Origin: Gordonia hydrophobica NBRC 16057 | GTDB lineage: Bacteria; Actinomycetota; Actinomycetes; Mycobacteriales; Mycobacteriaceae | Assembly: GCF_001592365.1 (NCBI RefSeq) | Contig: NZ_BCWU01000001.1 | Coordinates: forward strand, 124,001-188,000 | Direction: 5' to 3' | Length of the DNA: 64,000 bases | Shown here: positions 9,011-17,360 of the stretch, piece after piece | Numbering within the stretch: position 1 is the stretch's first letter | How the letters are laid out: each line of letters starts with the position of its first letter | Position numbers and translations under genes: made by a program | The notes under the pieces: model-generated | What the model was told of the DNA's origin: nothing | Database searches by the model: none | Seen by the model: only the letters and a program-made list of their open reading frames with translations

Positions 9011-10088
9011 GGGTTCCTCCGTGTGTGCCGGTGACCTCGTTGCTGTCGGCGAGCAATTCGCGCACCCGCGGCGCGACCGACTCGCCGAACAGCCGGATGC
9101 TGTCCTCTCGTGATTGCCGGGGCATGCCGACTGCGTCGTACTTCAGGTCGAATCGAGACAGATGATTCGACCGGGCGATCGATGCGATCTTCTGTGCGAC
9201 GGTCTCGGCCGACCCGACGAATAATGCACCGGTGTCGATCTCTTGGCGGTAGCGTTTTCTGCTGGGTCGAAACCAGCCGTTCGACTCGTGTGCTTCGGTG
9301 ATCATCCGTTCCCAGAACGGCCAGTATCGTTCCGCGGCTTCGTCATCGGTGGCGGCGACGAGTCCGAGAGAGTGCTGGCCGATCGGCAGTTCCGGTCGGC
9401 CGAACTCGTCGAGTGCGCGCAGGTACAACTGTGCTTGCCTCGCGAACCGTTCTGGCCGGCCGCCGATCACAGCCATCATCAGTGGTAGGCCGTGTTCGGC
9501 AGCGCGGAGCACTGATTCCGGACTTCCCCCGATCCCGATCCACGTCGGGATGCCGCCGTCGGGCATCCGGGGACGCAGGTACGCATCGGATAAGGGGCTG
9601 CGGTACTTGCCCGACCAGGTGACTCGCTCGGTCCGCATGAGTTGGAGGAACAGGTCGAGTTTCTCCGTGAACAACTCGTGATACTCCGCGATCTCGTACC
9701 CGAACAGGGAGAAGGCATCGAGCACGCTGGCGCGACCCAGAACGAGTTGGGTACGTCCATTCGAGATGGCATCCACCGTTGAGAACTCGTGGTATAGGCG
9801 GACCGGATCCTGTGTCGATAAGACGGTGACCGAGGTTCCGAGTCCGATGGTGCTCGTCGCCTGCGCAGCGGCCGCCAGTAGTACGGGGGTTGCCGTATCG
9901 ACATAGTCCTCCCGATAGTGCTCTCCGATACTGAAGACATCCAGGCCGGCAGACTCTGCCAGTTCTGCTTCCTCCACCAGGAGTCGCACCGTCTCGGCAT
10001 CACTGAGTGTGCGGTGGTTGTCAGTGGCCACTTCTCCGAACGAGTTCAAACCGAACTCGAACTGACCGGGATCCGTCGGGACTCTCAT
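8997..10088 (-). CDS. LLM-class flavin-dependent oxidoreductase (second copy)
   Basis: A 363-residue paralogue of the next gene. Both share FG at the first strand, a [28 protein letters not shown] stretch, VTVLST-DPVR, the FGY-YELF/VLFEEK region and a [22 protein letters not shown] motif. They look like a tandem duplication that has since diverged. It is the first gene of the operon, with the promoter and a perfect 18-bp palindrome 58-75 bp upstream of the ATG. The divergent TetR gene is the likely regulator. The substrate is unknown. Confidence 0.88.
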   Translation of the reverse strand: MRVPTDPGQFEFGLNSFGEVATDNHRTLSDAETVRLLVEEAELAESAGLDVFSIGEHYREDYVDTATPVLLAAAAQATSTIGLGTSVTVLSTQDPVRLYHEFSTVDAISNGRTQLVLGRASVLDAFSLFGYEIAEYHELFTEKLDLFLQLMRTERVTWSGKYRSPLSDAYLRPRMPDGGIPTWIGIGGSPESVLRAAEHGLPLMMAVIGGRPERFARQAQLYLRALDEFGRPELPIGQHSLGLVAATDDEAAERYWPFWERMITEAHESNGWFRPSRKRYRQEIDTGALFVGSAETVAQKIASIARSNHLSRFDLKYDAVGMPRQSREDSIRLFGESVAPRVRELLADSNEVTGTHGGTHATQ

Positions 10089-10145
10089 GCAAACTCCATT
10101 TCGGGGGCGCGTGGTGATAGTTGAGGATGCGATGACATCGCCTCA

Positions 10146-10163
10146 ACCGACTATCTAGTCGGT
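10146..10163. promoter_or_regulatory. TetR-type operator between the LLM operon and tetR
   Basis: A perfect inverted repeat, ACCGACTA-TC-TAGTCGGT (8-bp arms, 2-bp spacer), in the divergent intergenic region. It is the only strong dyad there and sits next to TACAAT/TAGATA promoter-like hexamers. Length and symmetry fit a TetR dimer site. Confidence 0.7.
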
Positions 10164-10322
10164 ACAATAGTATTTAGAGTCCGATTATTCCCGGGTGCAG
10201 GCGGGCCTAGAGGTCTCGGGGACGTGCGCGTCGCGGTGGTCGGTCAGACAGTCCGGCGGGTCGACTTGTTCAGACCGAATGGGCCTATTCTGTGGGGACA
10301 GTCGATGATGTGGGAGCCGAAC

Positions 10323-10874
10323 ATGAGCGAACGCCCAGCAACGAGGAACACAGAGCGCACACGTCGTGCCATCCTCGATGCGGCTGCCGACTTGCTCTTA
10401 CGCAAGGGGGGCAGCGTAACCGTTGCGGACGTTGCCACCGAGGCGAAGGTCTCCAAGAGCGGACTCCTGCACCACTTCTCGTCCCGTGATGCCCTGCTCC
10501 TGGAAGTGCTTCGCGACCTGCAGGCCAGGCTGGAAGCCGAGGTGCAAGCGAATCTGGACCTCTCCGAGAACTGTCCAGGCAAGATGCTGCGCGCCTATGT
10601 ACGCACCCTTTGTCTCAGCGGCAGTGACCTCCCCGGTTTCCTCAGCGCGATGCCGTTCTGGATCGGACTCGAAGGGGTCCCGGGAGCGTCCGAACTCGAA
10701 CGTGAGCACCAGAATTGGTTGAGCAAGCAATTCCTGGCCGATGGTTTCGACCCCACTCTCGCACGCATCGTCCGACGCGCATCCGAAGGTCTGGCGTCGG
10801 GGCGCGCGTGCGGCGACGAGAGTGACGATGATGTCCGGCACGCGGGCGACGAACTCATCCGGATGACCCTGTGA
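10323..10874 (+). CDS. TetR family transcriptional regulator
   Basis: A 183-residue regulator. The N-terminal helix-turn-helix is clear (RAILDAAADLLLRKGG, then VTVADVATEAKVSKSGLLHHFSSRDALLLEV). The C-terminal ligand domain is short and ends in an acidic stretch. ATG 10323 is chosen over the in-frame ATG at 10305 because of GGGAG placed 7 bp upstream and the usual MSERP-like start. It is divergent from the two LLM monooxygenase genes and probably represses them and itself through the dyad at 10146-10163. The ligand is unknown. Confidence 0.88.
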   Translation: MSERPATRNTERTRRAILDAAADLLLRKGGSVTVADVATEAKVSKSGLLHHFSSRDALLLEVLRDLQARLEAEVQANLDLSENCPGKMLRAYVRTLCLSGSDLPGFLSAMPFWIGLEGVPGASELEREHQNWLSKQFLADGFDPTLARIVRRASEGLASGRACGDESDDDVRHAGDELIRMTL

Positions 10875-10967
10875 TGTTGCCGGCTCTCGAGGCGGGGATT
10901 GTCGCGGGCATTCGTGCGTCGCGAATGCCCGCAACAATCGGCGGGGTGATAGCGGACTATTGCTTCG

Positions 10968-11804
10968 TCAGTCTGCTGCCGGATTCCAGACTCCGGTTGC
11001 CGCCATCGTGGTGATATACGAATCGAGGCTTTTCGGGGGGTGGCCGAGCGCTTCGTTCACACCGTGAGCGACAGCTTCGCGAACGTCGTCGTCAGCGGCG
11101 AACACGGCACCGGGATCGCTTGGAGATCCAAGGTCGCTCATGCGATCAACGAACTGCTCGGACGTCACCGGCGTGTACCTGATCGAGCGTCCGAGAATTT
11201 GCGAGAATCGTTCGGCCACTTCGAAATAATCGAGGGACTCAGGTCCCGTGACGTCGTAGGCCTTGCCGTGATGACCGGATTCGGTCAAGGCCGCGACGGC
11301 GACGTCTGCGATATCGTCGGCGTCGACGAAGGCGAAGGCGGCGTGCCGAAATGGCAGGGTGAGGTTTCCATCGCGCAGCAGTGTCCGGAACCCCATGAAA
11401 TCGTCGTCGAAGTTCTGAGCGAACCAACTGGGGCGAACAATCGTCCATTCGGTGCCCGCTGACTCAACGGCTTGCTGTTCGGGCGACTCGTCGTAACCAT
11501 GCGCGGTGAGCAGGACGAGGCGCGATACCCCCGCCGCCGCTGCCTTCGTGGAGAATCGCGCCACTTGATCGGCGGTGTCGGGTGCTCCGATCAGGGGATG
11601 GAGTACATAGACGCGATCGATCTCATGGAGTGCGGCGACCCATGTGGATTCGTCAGTCCATGAGAACGGTGGCTCGCCACGACGGGATCCGATGCGCACC
11701 GGGACGTGACGCCGCCGGAGCCGCTCGAGCACTCGGCTCCCCGTCGTGCCGTTACTGCCGAGGACCAGTGTCGTCGGGCCCTCTGCGGGAATGCTGGTGT
11801 TCAC
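10968..11804 (-). CDS. NmrA-like NAD(P)-binding protein
   Basis: A 278-residue atypical short-chain dehydrogenase of the NmrA/NAD(P)H-azoreductase type. The dinucleotide motif is LVLGSNGTTGSRV near residues 13-25. Later come LTAHGYDES, the IVRPSWFAQNF stretch where classical SDRs carry the catalytic Tyr-Lys, and the extended C-terminus typical of NmrA. The start is GTG 11804, 4 bp after the FMN-reductase stop, so it is the second gene of a two-gene operon. It likely acts as a redox sensor or a quinone/azo reductase; which one cannot be decided from sequence. Confidence 0.85.
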   Translation of the reverse strand: MNTSIPAEGPTTLVLGSNGTTGSRVLERLRRRHVPVRIGSRRGEPPFSWTDESTWVAALHEIDRVYVLHPLIGAPDTADQVARFSTKAAAAGVSRLVLLTAHGYDESPEQQAVESAGTEWTIVRPSWFAQNFDDDFMGFRTLLRDGNLTLPFRHAAFAFVDADDIADVAVAALTESGHHGKAYDVTGPESLDYFEVAERFSQILGRSIRYTPVTSEQFVDRMSDLGSPSDPGAVFAADDDVREAVAHGVNEALGHPPKSLDSYITTMAATGVWNPAAD

Positions 11805-11808
11805 CGGA

Positions 11809-12390
11809 TCAGACCGCCGTCTCGGCGTGCTGTGGCGTGCGGAGTGACGCCAGCGCTCGGGACCACGCGACGACGTCGTCCAGCATCGTCTCCAGGGCTG
11901 TCACCTGCACCTCGCGCGGCGTGAGGTCTGTGAAGTCAGTGAAGTCGTCGAAGAGCGAGAGACAGACGGCATCGCGCACCGGTGCGACCCGTAGCTCGCC
12001 CAGGACGAGTCGAAGGTGTTCGAGGGCGCGAGCGCCGCCGACCACTCCGTAGCCGACGAATCCGGCCGCCTTGTTCGCCCATTCGGCACTGAGGTAGTCG
12101 ATCGCGTTCTTCAACACACCGGGAATGCTTCGATTGTACTCGGGAGTGACGAACACGAAGCCGTCGAACCCGGCTATCGCCGCGCTCCAGACCCGGGTGT
12201 GATCGTGGGTGTACTGCCCCATCGACGGGGGGAGTGGCTCGTCGTAAATGGGCAGGGTGAAGTCCGCGAGGTCGAGAATTTCGAATTCGGCGTCGTCGCG
12301 CGAAGACGCGACTGTGTGCACCCACTGGGCGACTTTCGGACTGATGCGCCCGGGGCGGGTGCTTCCGACGATGATGGCGATGCGAGGCAT
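11809..12390 (-). CDS. NADPH-dependent FMN reductase family protein
   Basis: A 193-residue flavodoxin-like reductase. The FMN phosphate loop is GSTRPGRISPKVAQW near residues 8-22, and the second signature is VTPEYNRSIPGVLKNAIDYL. Enzymes of this family reduce FMN, quinones, azo dyes or chromate using NADPH. It has a good ribosome site (GGAAGGG). It is divergent from marR, and two TTGAA-NN-TTCAA operators lie upstream; the pair with the NmrA-like gene suggests an inducible quinone/electrophile defence operon. Confidence 0.88.
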   Translation of the reverse strand: MPRIAIIVGSTRPGRISPKVAQWVHTVASSRDDAEFEILDLADFTLPIYDEPLPPSMGQYTHDHTRVWSAAIAGFDGFVFVTPEYNRSIPGVLKNAIDYLSAEWANKAAGFVGYGVVGGARALEHLRLVLGELRVAPVRDAVCLSLFDDFTDFTDLTPREVQVTALETMLDDVVAWSRALASLRTPQHAETAV

Positions 12391-12412
12391 GGTTGGCCCT
12401 TCCGACAGACAA

Positions 12413-12460
12413 CTTGAACCTTCAAGTCATCATGAAAGCACCAAGTAGTTGAAGATTCAA
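12413..12460. promoter_or_regulatory. Two tandem MarR-type operators
   Basis: Site 1 is CTTGAA-CC-TTCAAG (12413-12426, perfect). Site 2 is TTGAA-GA-TTCAA (12449-12460, perfect). Both are followed by the same flank, GTCAT, and their centres are 35 bp apart. They sit between the divergent FMN-reductase and marR genes. Confidence 0.75.
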
Positions 12461-12474
12461 GTCATTGCTAAGAT
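12446..12474 (+). promoter_or_regulatory. marR promoter, probably leaderless
   Basis: TAGTTG (12446-12451), 17 bp, then TAAGAT (12469-12474). The marR ATG at 12483 falls at the expected transcription start, and no ribosome site precedes it. Operator site 2 lies across the -35 region and spacer, which fits autorepression. Confidence 0.5.
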
Positions 12475-12482
12475 CATGTGTC

Positions 12483-12944
12483 ATGAGTGACGAGTCGCCG
12501 TGGTTGAGTCCTGCTGAACTCGCTGTCTGGCTGAAGTTCTCCCACCTGTTGGTTCGTGTGCCGCAGGAGTTGGATGCTCAGTTGCGCCGTGATGCGGGCC
12601 TGAACTGGTACGAGTACCTGGCGCTCGCCGGGCTGTCGGAGTCTCCGGGGCGCACCGCTCGGATGAGTGACCTCGCCGTGCTCACAAACGGTTCGCTGTC
12701 ACGACTCTCGCATGTGGTCAAGCGATTGGAAGATCACGGATGGGTCACCCGAGCGCCGTCGCCGGACGACGGTCGTTACACGAACGCCAGTCTGACCGAC
12801 GCCGGCTGGGAAAAGATCCAAGAAGCGGCGCCGGAACACGTCGCAACAGTGCGTCGGTTCTTCGTTGATCCCCTGACGAGCGACCAGCTCGCAGACCTCG
12901 ACCACTGTTGTGAGGCTATGCAGAAGGCGCTTGATGGACCGTAG
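12483..12944 (+). CDS. MarR family transcriptional regulator
   Basis: A 153-residue winged-helix regulator with the MarR pattern: LNWYEYLALAGLSESPGRTARMSDLA, recognition helix region LTNGSLSRLSHVVKRLEDHG and wing APSPDDGRYTNASLTDAG. ATG 12483 is preferred over the earlier ATG at 12465 because the latter would lie upstream of the -10 element. It is divergent from the FMN-reductase/NmrA operon and is the likely repressor acting at the paired TTGAA dyads. The inducer is probably a quinone or another electrophile, by analogy with family members controlling similar reductases. Confidence 0.9.
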   Translation: MSDESPWLSPAELAVWLKFSHLLVRVPQELDAQLRRDAGLNWYEYLALAGLSESPGRTARMSDLAVLTNGSLSRLSHVVKRLEDHGWVTRAPSPDDGRYTNASLTDAGWEKIQEAAPEHVATVRRFFVDPLTSDQLADLDHCCEAMQKALDGP

Positions 12945-12989
12945 TGGAGGGGGTGCGAGGGCGAGTGCGCGCACCGGTCGTGTTTTCGA

Positions 12990-13719
12990 TCAATCCGCGA
13001 TCGCGTCTCGGATCTCGATGTGCGCTTCGTCGGCAGCGCGGCGGCCTGCGCCGTAGCCTTCGCGGTCCGAGATGTTCATCGAGTTCGCCTTGACGTGTGG
13101 AACGAGTTCCTCGGTGTACGCTGCGACGTCGTCGTCGCGGGCGGCGAGCACGGGCAGCAACCGTTCGTTGTGCTCGGCGTCGACGCGTGACTCGGTCTCG
13201 CTCGACGCCTCGCGCAAGCGTTCGCCGATGCGGATTCCGTAGGCGATGAGGAACGATCGGGTCCGGGAACCGCCGTCGCGATATCGCCGGGACCCCTCGG
13301 CGGGCATGGAGCGGTTCGCCTGGAAGCGCAGCGAGGTGCTCAGCAGCTCGACGGAACCGAGGTCCGCGGCGAACCCGATCTAGGTGAGGCCGTCGACTCG
13401 GCCTTGGTGAGAAGCCCGCGGACCTTCTGGAGGATGCGGTCGTCGACACTGCGTGCGGCGTCCACGTGCGGATTCCATTCCCCAGGAGCGGGCAAGATGA
13501 CCGGGAGGGGCGGCAGTGAACCCAGTGCGGCCAGCAGGTCGAGCATCGGATCCAGTGCGTCGTCCCACGTCAGCTGCTGGTCCTGAACCTATGCGCGACA
13601 TCCCGACGCCTCACGCACCCCGGTCGATGCGAGCCGGCCATGCCGGGGCGACGGTGGTGCTGCTCCCGCGCACGCTGCTTGGCCTTGGCAGCTCGCTTCG
13701 CCTGATTGTTCACTCCCAT
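12990..13719 (-). pseudogene. Decayed DUF2786 protein gene
   Basis: Pieces of one DUF2786-type gene are spread over three reading frames. The N-terminus from ATG 13719 begins MGVNNQAKRAAKAKQRAR and then runs out of frame. A second frame, open from a stop near 13592 to 13340, encodes DQQLTWDDALDPMLDLL and the family core DRILQKVRGLLTKAEST. A third frame ending at 12990 encodes ADLGSVELLSTSL through RTRSFLIAYGIRIGERL. The segment that should join the core to ADLGSVELL (usually a long Glu/Ala-rich helix) is missing. At least two frameshifts and a deletion indicate a dead gene. Confidence 0.75.
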
Positions 13720-13843
13720 GCGGCCACAGTGCTCGACGCCTCGGACAATGCTCGTCGGGGCCCGGGAACGCGTACGACGAGGCGTGAATCCGCATGCGAA
13801 ATGTGATTGACACCATATCTAAACACTCTGTATGGTCGTGCTC

Positions 13844-14911
13844 ATGAACGCATCAACTGACCTCCTCATTCGCGATGTCGACGGCATTACAGCCGACTGG
13901 ATCACTGCCGCCCTCTCCGTCGATCGACCAGGAGTGCGCGTCAGCGGACTCGACGTCGAACGAATCATCTGGGGCTCGGCGACGAAGGTTTTCGTCCGCC
14001 TGACGTTCGACGGCGACCCCCAAGGCCTGCCCGACCATCTCTGCATCAAGGGCGGTTTCGACGAACGCAGCCGCGCGTTCGGGCTCGGTAGCGCCTATGA
14101 ACTCGAAGGAGCCTTCTTCCGCGATCTCTCACCCGAACTGACGGTGGAGCATCCGCGGGGGTTCTACGCGGCGAGTGAGCACGATCAGGGGATCGTCATC
14201 ATGGAAGACCTCTCGCAGCGCGGGGCGGAGTTCTGCAACGGCGTCGACGTCTGGGGCGTCGATGCGGCGAGTGAAACGCTCGAATTGCTCGCGAGACTCC
14301 ACGGGGAGACCTGGGGATCCAAGCCGGGCCGGTTCGATTGGCTGCCGGTCGGGGTGGAAGCGGCTCGCCAGGCGTTCCAGGTGATGCTCAGTCCGGAGAT
14401 GTTCGGACCGCTCACCGAGCGCGAGGAGGTTCCCGATCTCCCCGCTCATATGCGCGACGGCGAGTACGTCCGGGCCGCGTTCGCGAAGCTCTGGGAGTAC
14501 GACGACGCGTCGACCCACGTCATCAATCACGGCGACGCGCACACCGGTCAGCTCTATCGCCTTCCCGGCGGTCGGACCGCGTACCTCGATTGGCAGACCG
14601 CCTGCCTCGCTCCGTGGGCACACGATGTCGCGTACTTCCTCGGTTCAGCCTTGGAGCCCGACGACCGGCGGGATAACGAGCGGGCACTGCTCGCGCACTA
14701 TCGCGACGCACTCGCGGCGGCCGGTGGGCCGCGGCTGACCGACGACGAGGTGTGGGAGGAGTACCGCCGCCACAGTCTCCACGGCTTCTTCTGGATGTGC
14801 GTCCCGACCGTCATGCAGCCGTCGGAGGTGGTCACCGCGATGACCCGTCGCTACGCCGCACAGATCGAGGACCTCGATCCGTTCGCGCTGCTCGGCATGG
14901 CCCGCGGATAG
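13844..14911 (+). CDS. Aminoglycoside-phosphotransferase-fold protein
   Basis: A 355-residue protein with the kinase-like APH fold. Visible landmarks are a nucleotide-binding region around WGSATKVFVRLTF, the catalytic loop VINHGDAHTGQLY (Brenner-type HGD) and the metal-binding YLDWQTA. It resembles the EcKL/DUF1679 subgroup of small-molecule kinases rather than true antibiotic kinases. An in-frame ATG at 13832 is an alternative start; neither has a clear ribosome site. It stands alone between the decayed gene and the IclR gene. The substrate is unknown. Confidence 0.8.
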   Translation: MNASTDLLIRDVDGITADWITAALSVDRPGVRVSGLDVERIIWGSATKVFVRLTFDGDPQGLPDHLCIKGGFDERSRAFGLGSAYELEGAFFRDLSPELTVEHPRGFYAASEHDQGIVIMEDLSQRGAEFCNGVDVWGVDAASETLELLARLHGETWGSKPGRFDWLPVGVEAARQAFQVMLSPEMFGPLTEREEVPDLPAHMRDGEYVRAAFAKLWEYDDASTHVINHGDAHTGQLYRLPGGRTAYLDWQTACLAPWAHDVAYFLGSALEPDDRRDNERALLAHYRDALAAAGGPRLTDDEVWEEYRRHSLHGFFWMCVPTVMQPSEVVTAMTRRYAAQIEDLDPFALLGMARG

Positions 14912-14966
14912 TCGCAATTCGCTTTCGTTTCGGCGTCGGCCGACCGCGGTTTCCCTGGGCTGTGGA

Positions 14967-15755
14967 TCAGGGGAACCGCGGAGCCGTCTCGCGGCGTCCG
15001 AGACGTCGTGTCAGCTCGTGCGCCTGTTCTAGCAGCAGGCGTCCGAGAAAGTGTCGTCGATCGGGTTGGAATCGGGCCTCGACCCCGGTGAGGCTCAACG
15101 CCCACGCGGGACGTCCGTCGGCGTCGAACACGGCCGCACCCATGCCCCAACTCGCCTCGACGAGGAGCGCGGGGTTGGTCGAATAGCCGTCGAGGCGGGT
15201 CTTGTCGATCCGAGCACGCAGCGCCGGCTCGGAGTGGACGTCGCCCCATTTCGCGTGCAGGTCGGCGCGGGCCAGGTACTGGTCCACGTCGCGATCGGGG
15301 AGATGGCTCAGGATCGCCAATCCCGCCGACGCCACGCCGAGCGGAAAGCGGATGCCTTCGTAGAGGACGTGCGACCGCACCGGGAAACTGCCCTCCTGCG
15401 CAGCGATGCACACCGTCTCGTCACCGCGTCTGGCACTCAGGAACGCCGACTCGCCCGACTCGCCCGAAAGGCGATCGAGCACGTCCTGGGCGTCGTCACG
15501 GATGTCGTAGGCGGCCGCAGCGGTGGCGCCGAGCAGGTAGAGCTCGGGGCCCAACGACCAGTTGCCGGTCTTGTTGTCCCGATCGACGAGCCCCTCCGAC
15601 GCCATTGCACTGAGGAGCCGATGAGCGGTCGGACGAGCGAGCCCGGCGTCGGTCGCGAGCGCGGTCGTCGACGCCGCGTCGGACCGTGAGCCGATGGCAC
15701 GCAAGAGGGCTGCGACGCGTGCGACGCCCTGTCCTGATCTGTCTGAAGCGGTCAC
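14967..15755 (-). CDS. IclR family transcriptional regulator
   Basis: A 262-residue regulator from GTG 15755, the usual family length. The frame extends 60 codons further, but those residues run across the operator and look non-coding. The N-terminal winged helix-turn-helix is seen at VARVAALLRAIG to LARPTAHRLLSAMASEGLV. The C-terminal effector domain contains VLYEGIRFPLGVASAGLAIL and a late GVEARF segment. It is divergent from the 3-oxoacid CoA-transferase genes and probably controls them in response to a beta-ketoadipate or ketone-body-like effector, by analogy with PcaR-type regulators. Confidence 0.9.
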   Translation of the reverse strand: MTASDRSGQGVARVAALLRAIGSRSDAASTTALATDAGLARPTAHRLLSAMASEGLVDRDNKTGNWSLGPELYLLGATAAAAYDIRDDAQDVLDRLSGESGESAFLSARRGDETVCIAAQEGSFPVRSHVLYEGIRFPLGVASAGLAILSHLPDRDVDQYLARADLHAKWGDVHSEPALRARIDKTRLDGYSTNPALLVEASWGMGAAVFDADGRPAWALSLTGVEARFQPDRRHFLGRLLLEQAHELTRRLGRRETAPRFP

Positions 15756-15771
15756 GCCAACGACGTTAAGA

Positions 15772-15788
15772 CGTTCATTCAATGAACG
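15772..15788. promoter_or_regulatory. IclR-type operator
   Basis: A perfect 17-bp palindrome, CGTTCATT-C-AATGAACG, placed 17 bp upstream of the iclR start and 125 bp upstream of the CoA-transferase start. It is the obvious binding site in this divergent promoter region. Confidence 0.7.
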
Positions 15789-15913
15789 CAAGAGCCATTC
15801 ACTGGTCGTCCATAGAGAGATCATCGCGTCCCTCTTGAATCTCTGACGTGCGGAAAGACACACTCGAACTCGCGACGGAGCGTGTCTGTCTACCGGAGGA
15901 AGGGACGAAGGAT

Positions 15914-16675
15914 TTGTCCAGGAAAGTCTGTGCAACGGCGGCCGATGCGGTCGGCGCCATCACCAGCGGGTCAACATTGGCGGTCGGCGGATTCGGCCTG
16001 TGCGGCGTCCCTGACGCACTGATCGAGGCGCTGTGCGAGCGTGGCGTCGACCGGTTGGAAGTGTTCTCCAACAACTGCGGCGTCGACGACTACGGACTCG
16101 GCCTGCTGCTGCAGGACCGTCGGATCGTCCGCGTCACGGCGTCGTACGTCGGCGAGAACAAGGAGTTCGCTCGCCAGTACCTCGCAGGCGAGCTCGAGGT
16201 GGAGTTGGTGCCTCAGGGTACGTTGGCCGAACGTCTGCGTGCGGGCGGCGCCGGAATTCCCGCGTTCTTCACGCCCGCAGGCGTGGGAACGCTCGTCGCC
16301 GAGGGCGGTATGCCGTGGCGGTATCGGCCGGACGGTGAGATCGACGTCGCGTCGCCGGTGAAGGAGACGCGCGTGTTTGACGACCGCGAGTACGTGATGG
16401 AGCGGGGGATCACCGCCGACTTCGCGCTGGTGCACGCACGGCTCGGCGACACCGAGGGCAACCTCGTCTTCGACAAGACTGCGCAGAACTTCAATCCGCT
16501 CGCGGCGATGGCCGGACGCATCACCATCGCGCAGGTGGAGGAACTCGTGGAACCGGGCGTGATCGATCCGGCTGACGTCCACATCCCCGGCGTCTTCGTC
16601 CAACACATCGTGGAGAGCGGACCGCAGAACAAGCGGATCGAAAAGCTGACCGTCGCGACCGAAGGAGCCGCATAA
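15914..16675 (+). CDS. 3-oxoacid CoA-transferase subunit A (TTG start)
   Basis: A 253-residue alpha subunit of a two-subunit 3-oxoacid/succinyl-CoA transferase (ScoA/PcaI type), which moves CoA from succinyl-CoA to acetoacetate or 3-oxoadipate. Landmarks are [17 protein letters not shown] near the N-terminus and [10 protein letters not shown] in the middle. Translation probably starts at TTG 15914: it gives the conserved [13 protein letters not shown] start and follows a purine-rich ribosome site (GGAGGAAGGG at 15895-15904). The frame upstream to ATG 15848 lacks similarity. The gene overlaps subunit B at TAATG. Confidence 0.88.
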   Translation: MSRKVCATAADAVGAITSGSTLAVGGFGLCGVPDALIEALCERGVDRLEVFSNNCGVDDYGLGLLLQDRRIVRVTASYVGENKEFARQYLAGELEVELVPQGTLAERLRAGGAGIPAFFTPAGVGTLVAEGGMPWRYRPDGEIDVASPVKETRVFDDREYVMERGITADFALVHARLGDTEGNLVFDKTAQNFNPLAAMAGRITIAQVEELVEPGVIDPADVHIPGVFVQHIVESGPQNKRIEKLTVATEGAA

Positions 16676-17325
16676 TGACCGCATCGATCACCCGGGGCTG
16701 GACCCGCGATCAGATGGCCCAGCGCGCCGCCGCCGAGATGATCGACGGTGAGTACGTGAACCTCGGCATCGGGCTGCCGACGCTGATTCCGACCTACCTC
16801 GACTCGTCGGTGAACGTGGTCCTGCACTCGGAGAACGGGATTCTCGGCACCGGCGGCTACCCGTCCGTCGACACCGTCGACCCGGACCTCATCAACGCGG
16901 GCAAGGAGACCGTGACGGTGGAACCCGGCGCCGCGTTCTTCGATTCGGCGCTGTCGTTCGGCATGATCCGCGGCGGCCACATCGACACCGCGGTCCTCGG
17001 CGGCATGCAGGTGTCGGCGACGGGCGACCTCGCGAACTGGATGGTGCCCGGCAAGATGGTCAAGGGCATGGGCGGCGCGATGGACCTGGTTCACGGTGCA
17101 TCCCGCGTGATCGTCGTCATGGAGCACACGGACCGTTCCGGATCGTCGAAGGTGGTGCCTGCCTGCACCCTTCCGTTGACCGGTCGCAAGGTGGTCAACC
17201 GGATCATCACCGATCTCGCGGTCATCGACGTGACCGACGCAGGGCTCGTCCTTCGTGAACTGGCGCCCGGCGTGAGCGTCGACGACGTGCGCGCCGCCAC
17301 CGAAGCGGACCTGACGGTGGCGTGA
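16675..17325 (+). CDS. 3-oxoacid CoA-transferase subunit B
   Basis: A 216-residue beta subunit carrying the catalytic glutamate Glu53 in HSENGILG. Further family motifs are [26 protein letters not shown] and the [14 protein letters not shown] loop. It forms the active transferase with the upstream subunit, to which it is coupled by a 1-bp overlap (TAATG). It works in ketone-body use or in the last steps of the beta-ketoadipate pathway. No aromatic-ring genes lie nearby, so acetoacetate use is as likely as 3-oxoadipate. Confidence 0.93.
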   Translation: MTASITRGWTRDQMAQRAAAEMIDGEYVNLGIGLPTLIPTYLDSSVNVVLHSENGILGTGGYPSVDTVDPDLINAGKETVTVEPGAAFFDSALSFGMIRGGHIDTAVLGGMQVSATGDLANWMVPGKMVKGMGGAMDLVHGASRVIVVMEHTDRSGSSKVVPACTLPLTGRKVVNRIITDLAVIDVTDAGLVLRELAPGVSVDDVRAATEADLTVA

Positions 17326-17360
17326 CCTCGGAGGAGGTGGGGCGGATCAGATCTGCGCGT

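Noticed and set aside
13589-13816. Separate 75-codon gene on the minus strand
   Set aside because: The N-terminal piece of the decayed DUF2786 gene lies in another frame of the same stretch and explains it better.
15848-15913. N-terminal extension of CoA-transferase subunit A
   Set aside because: No family similarity, and a strong ribosome site lies just before TTG 15914.
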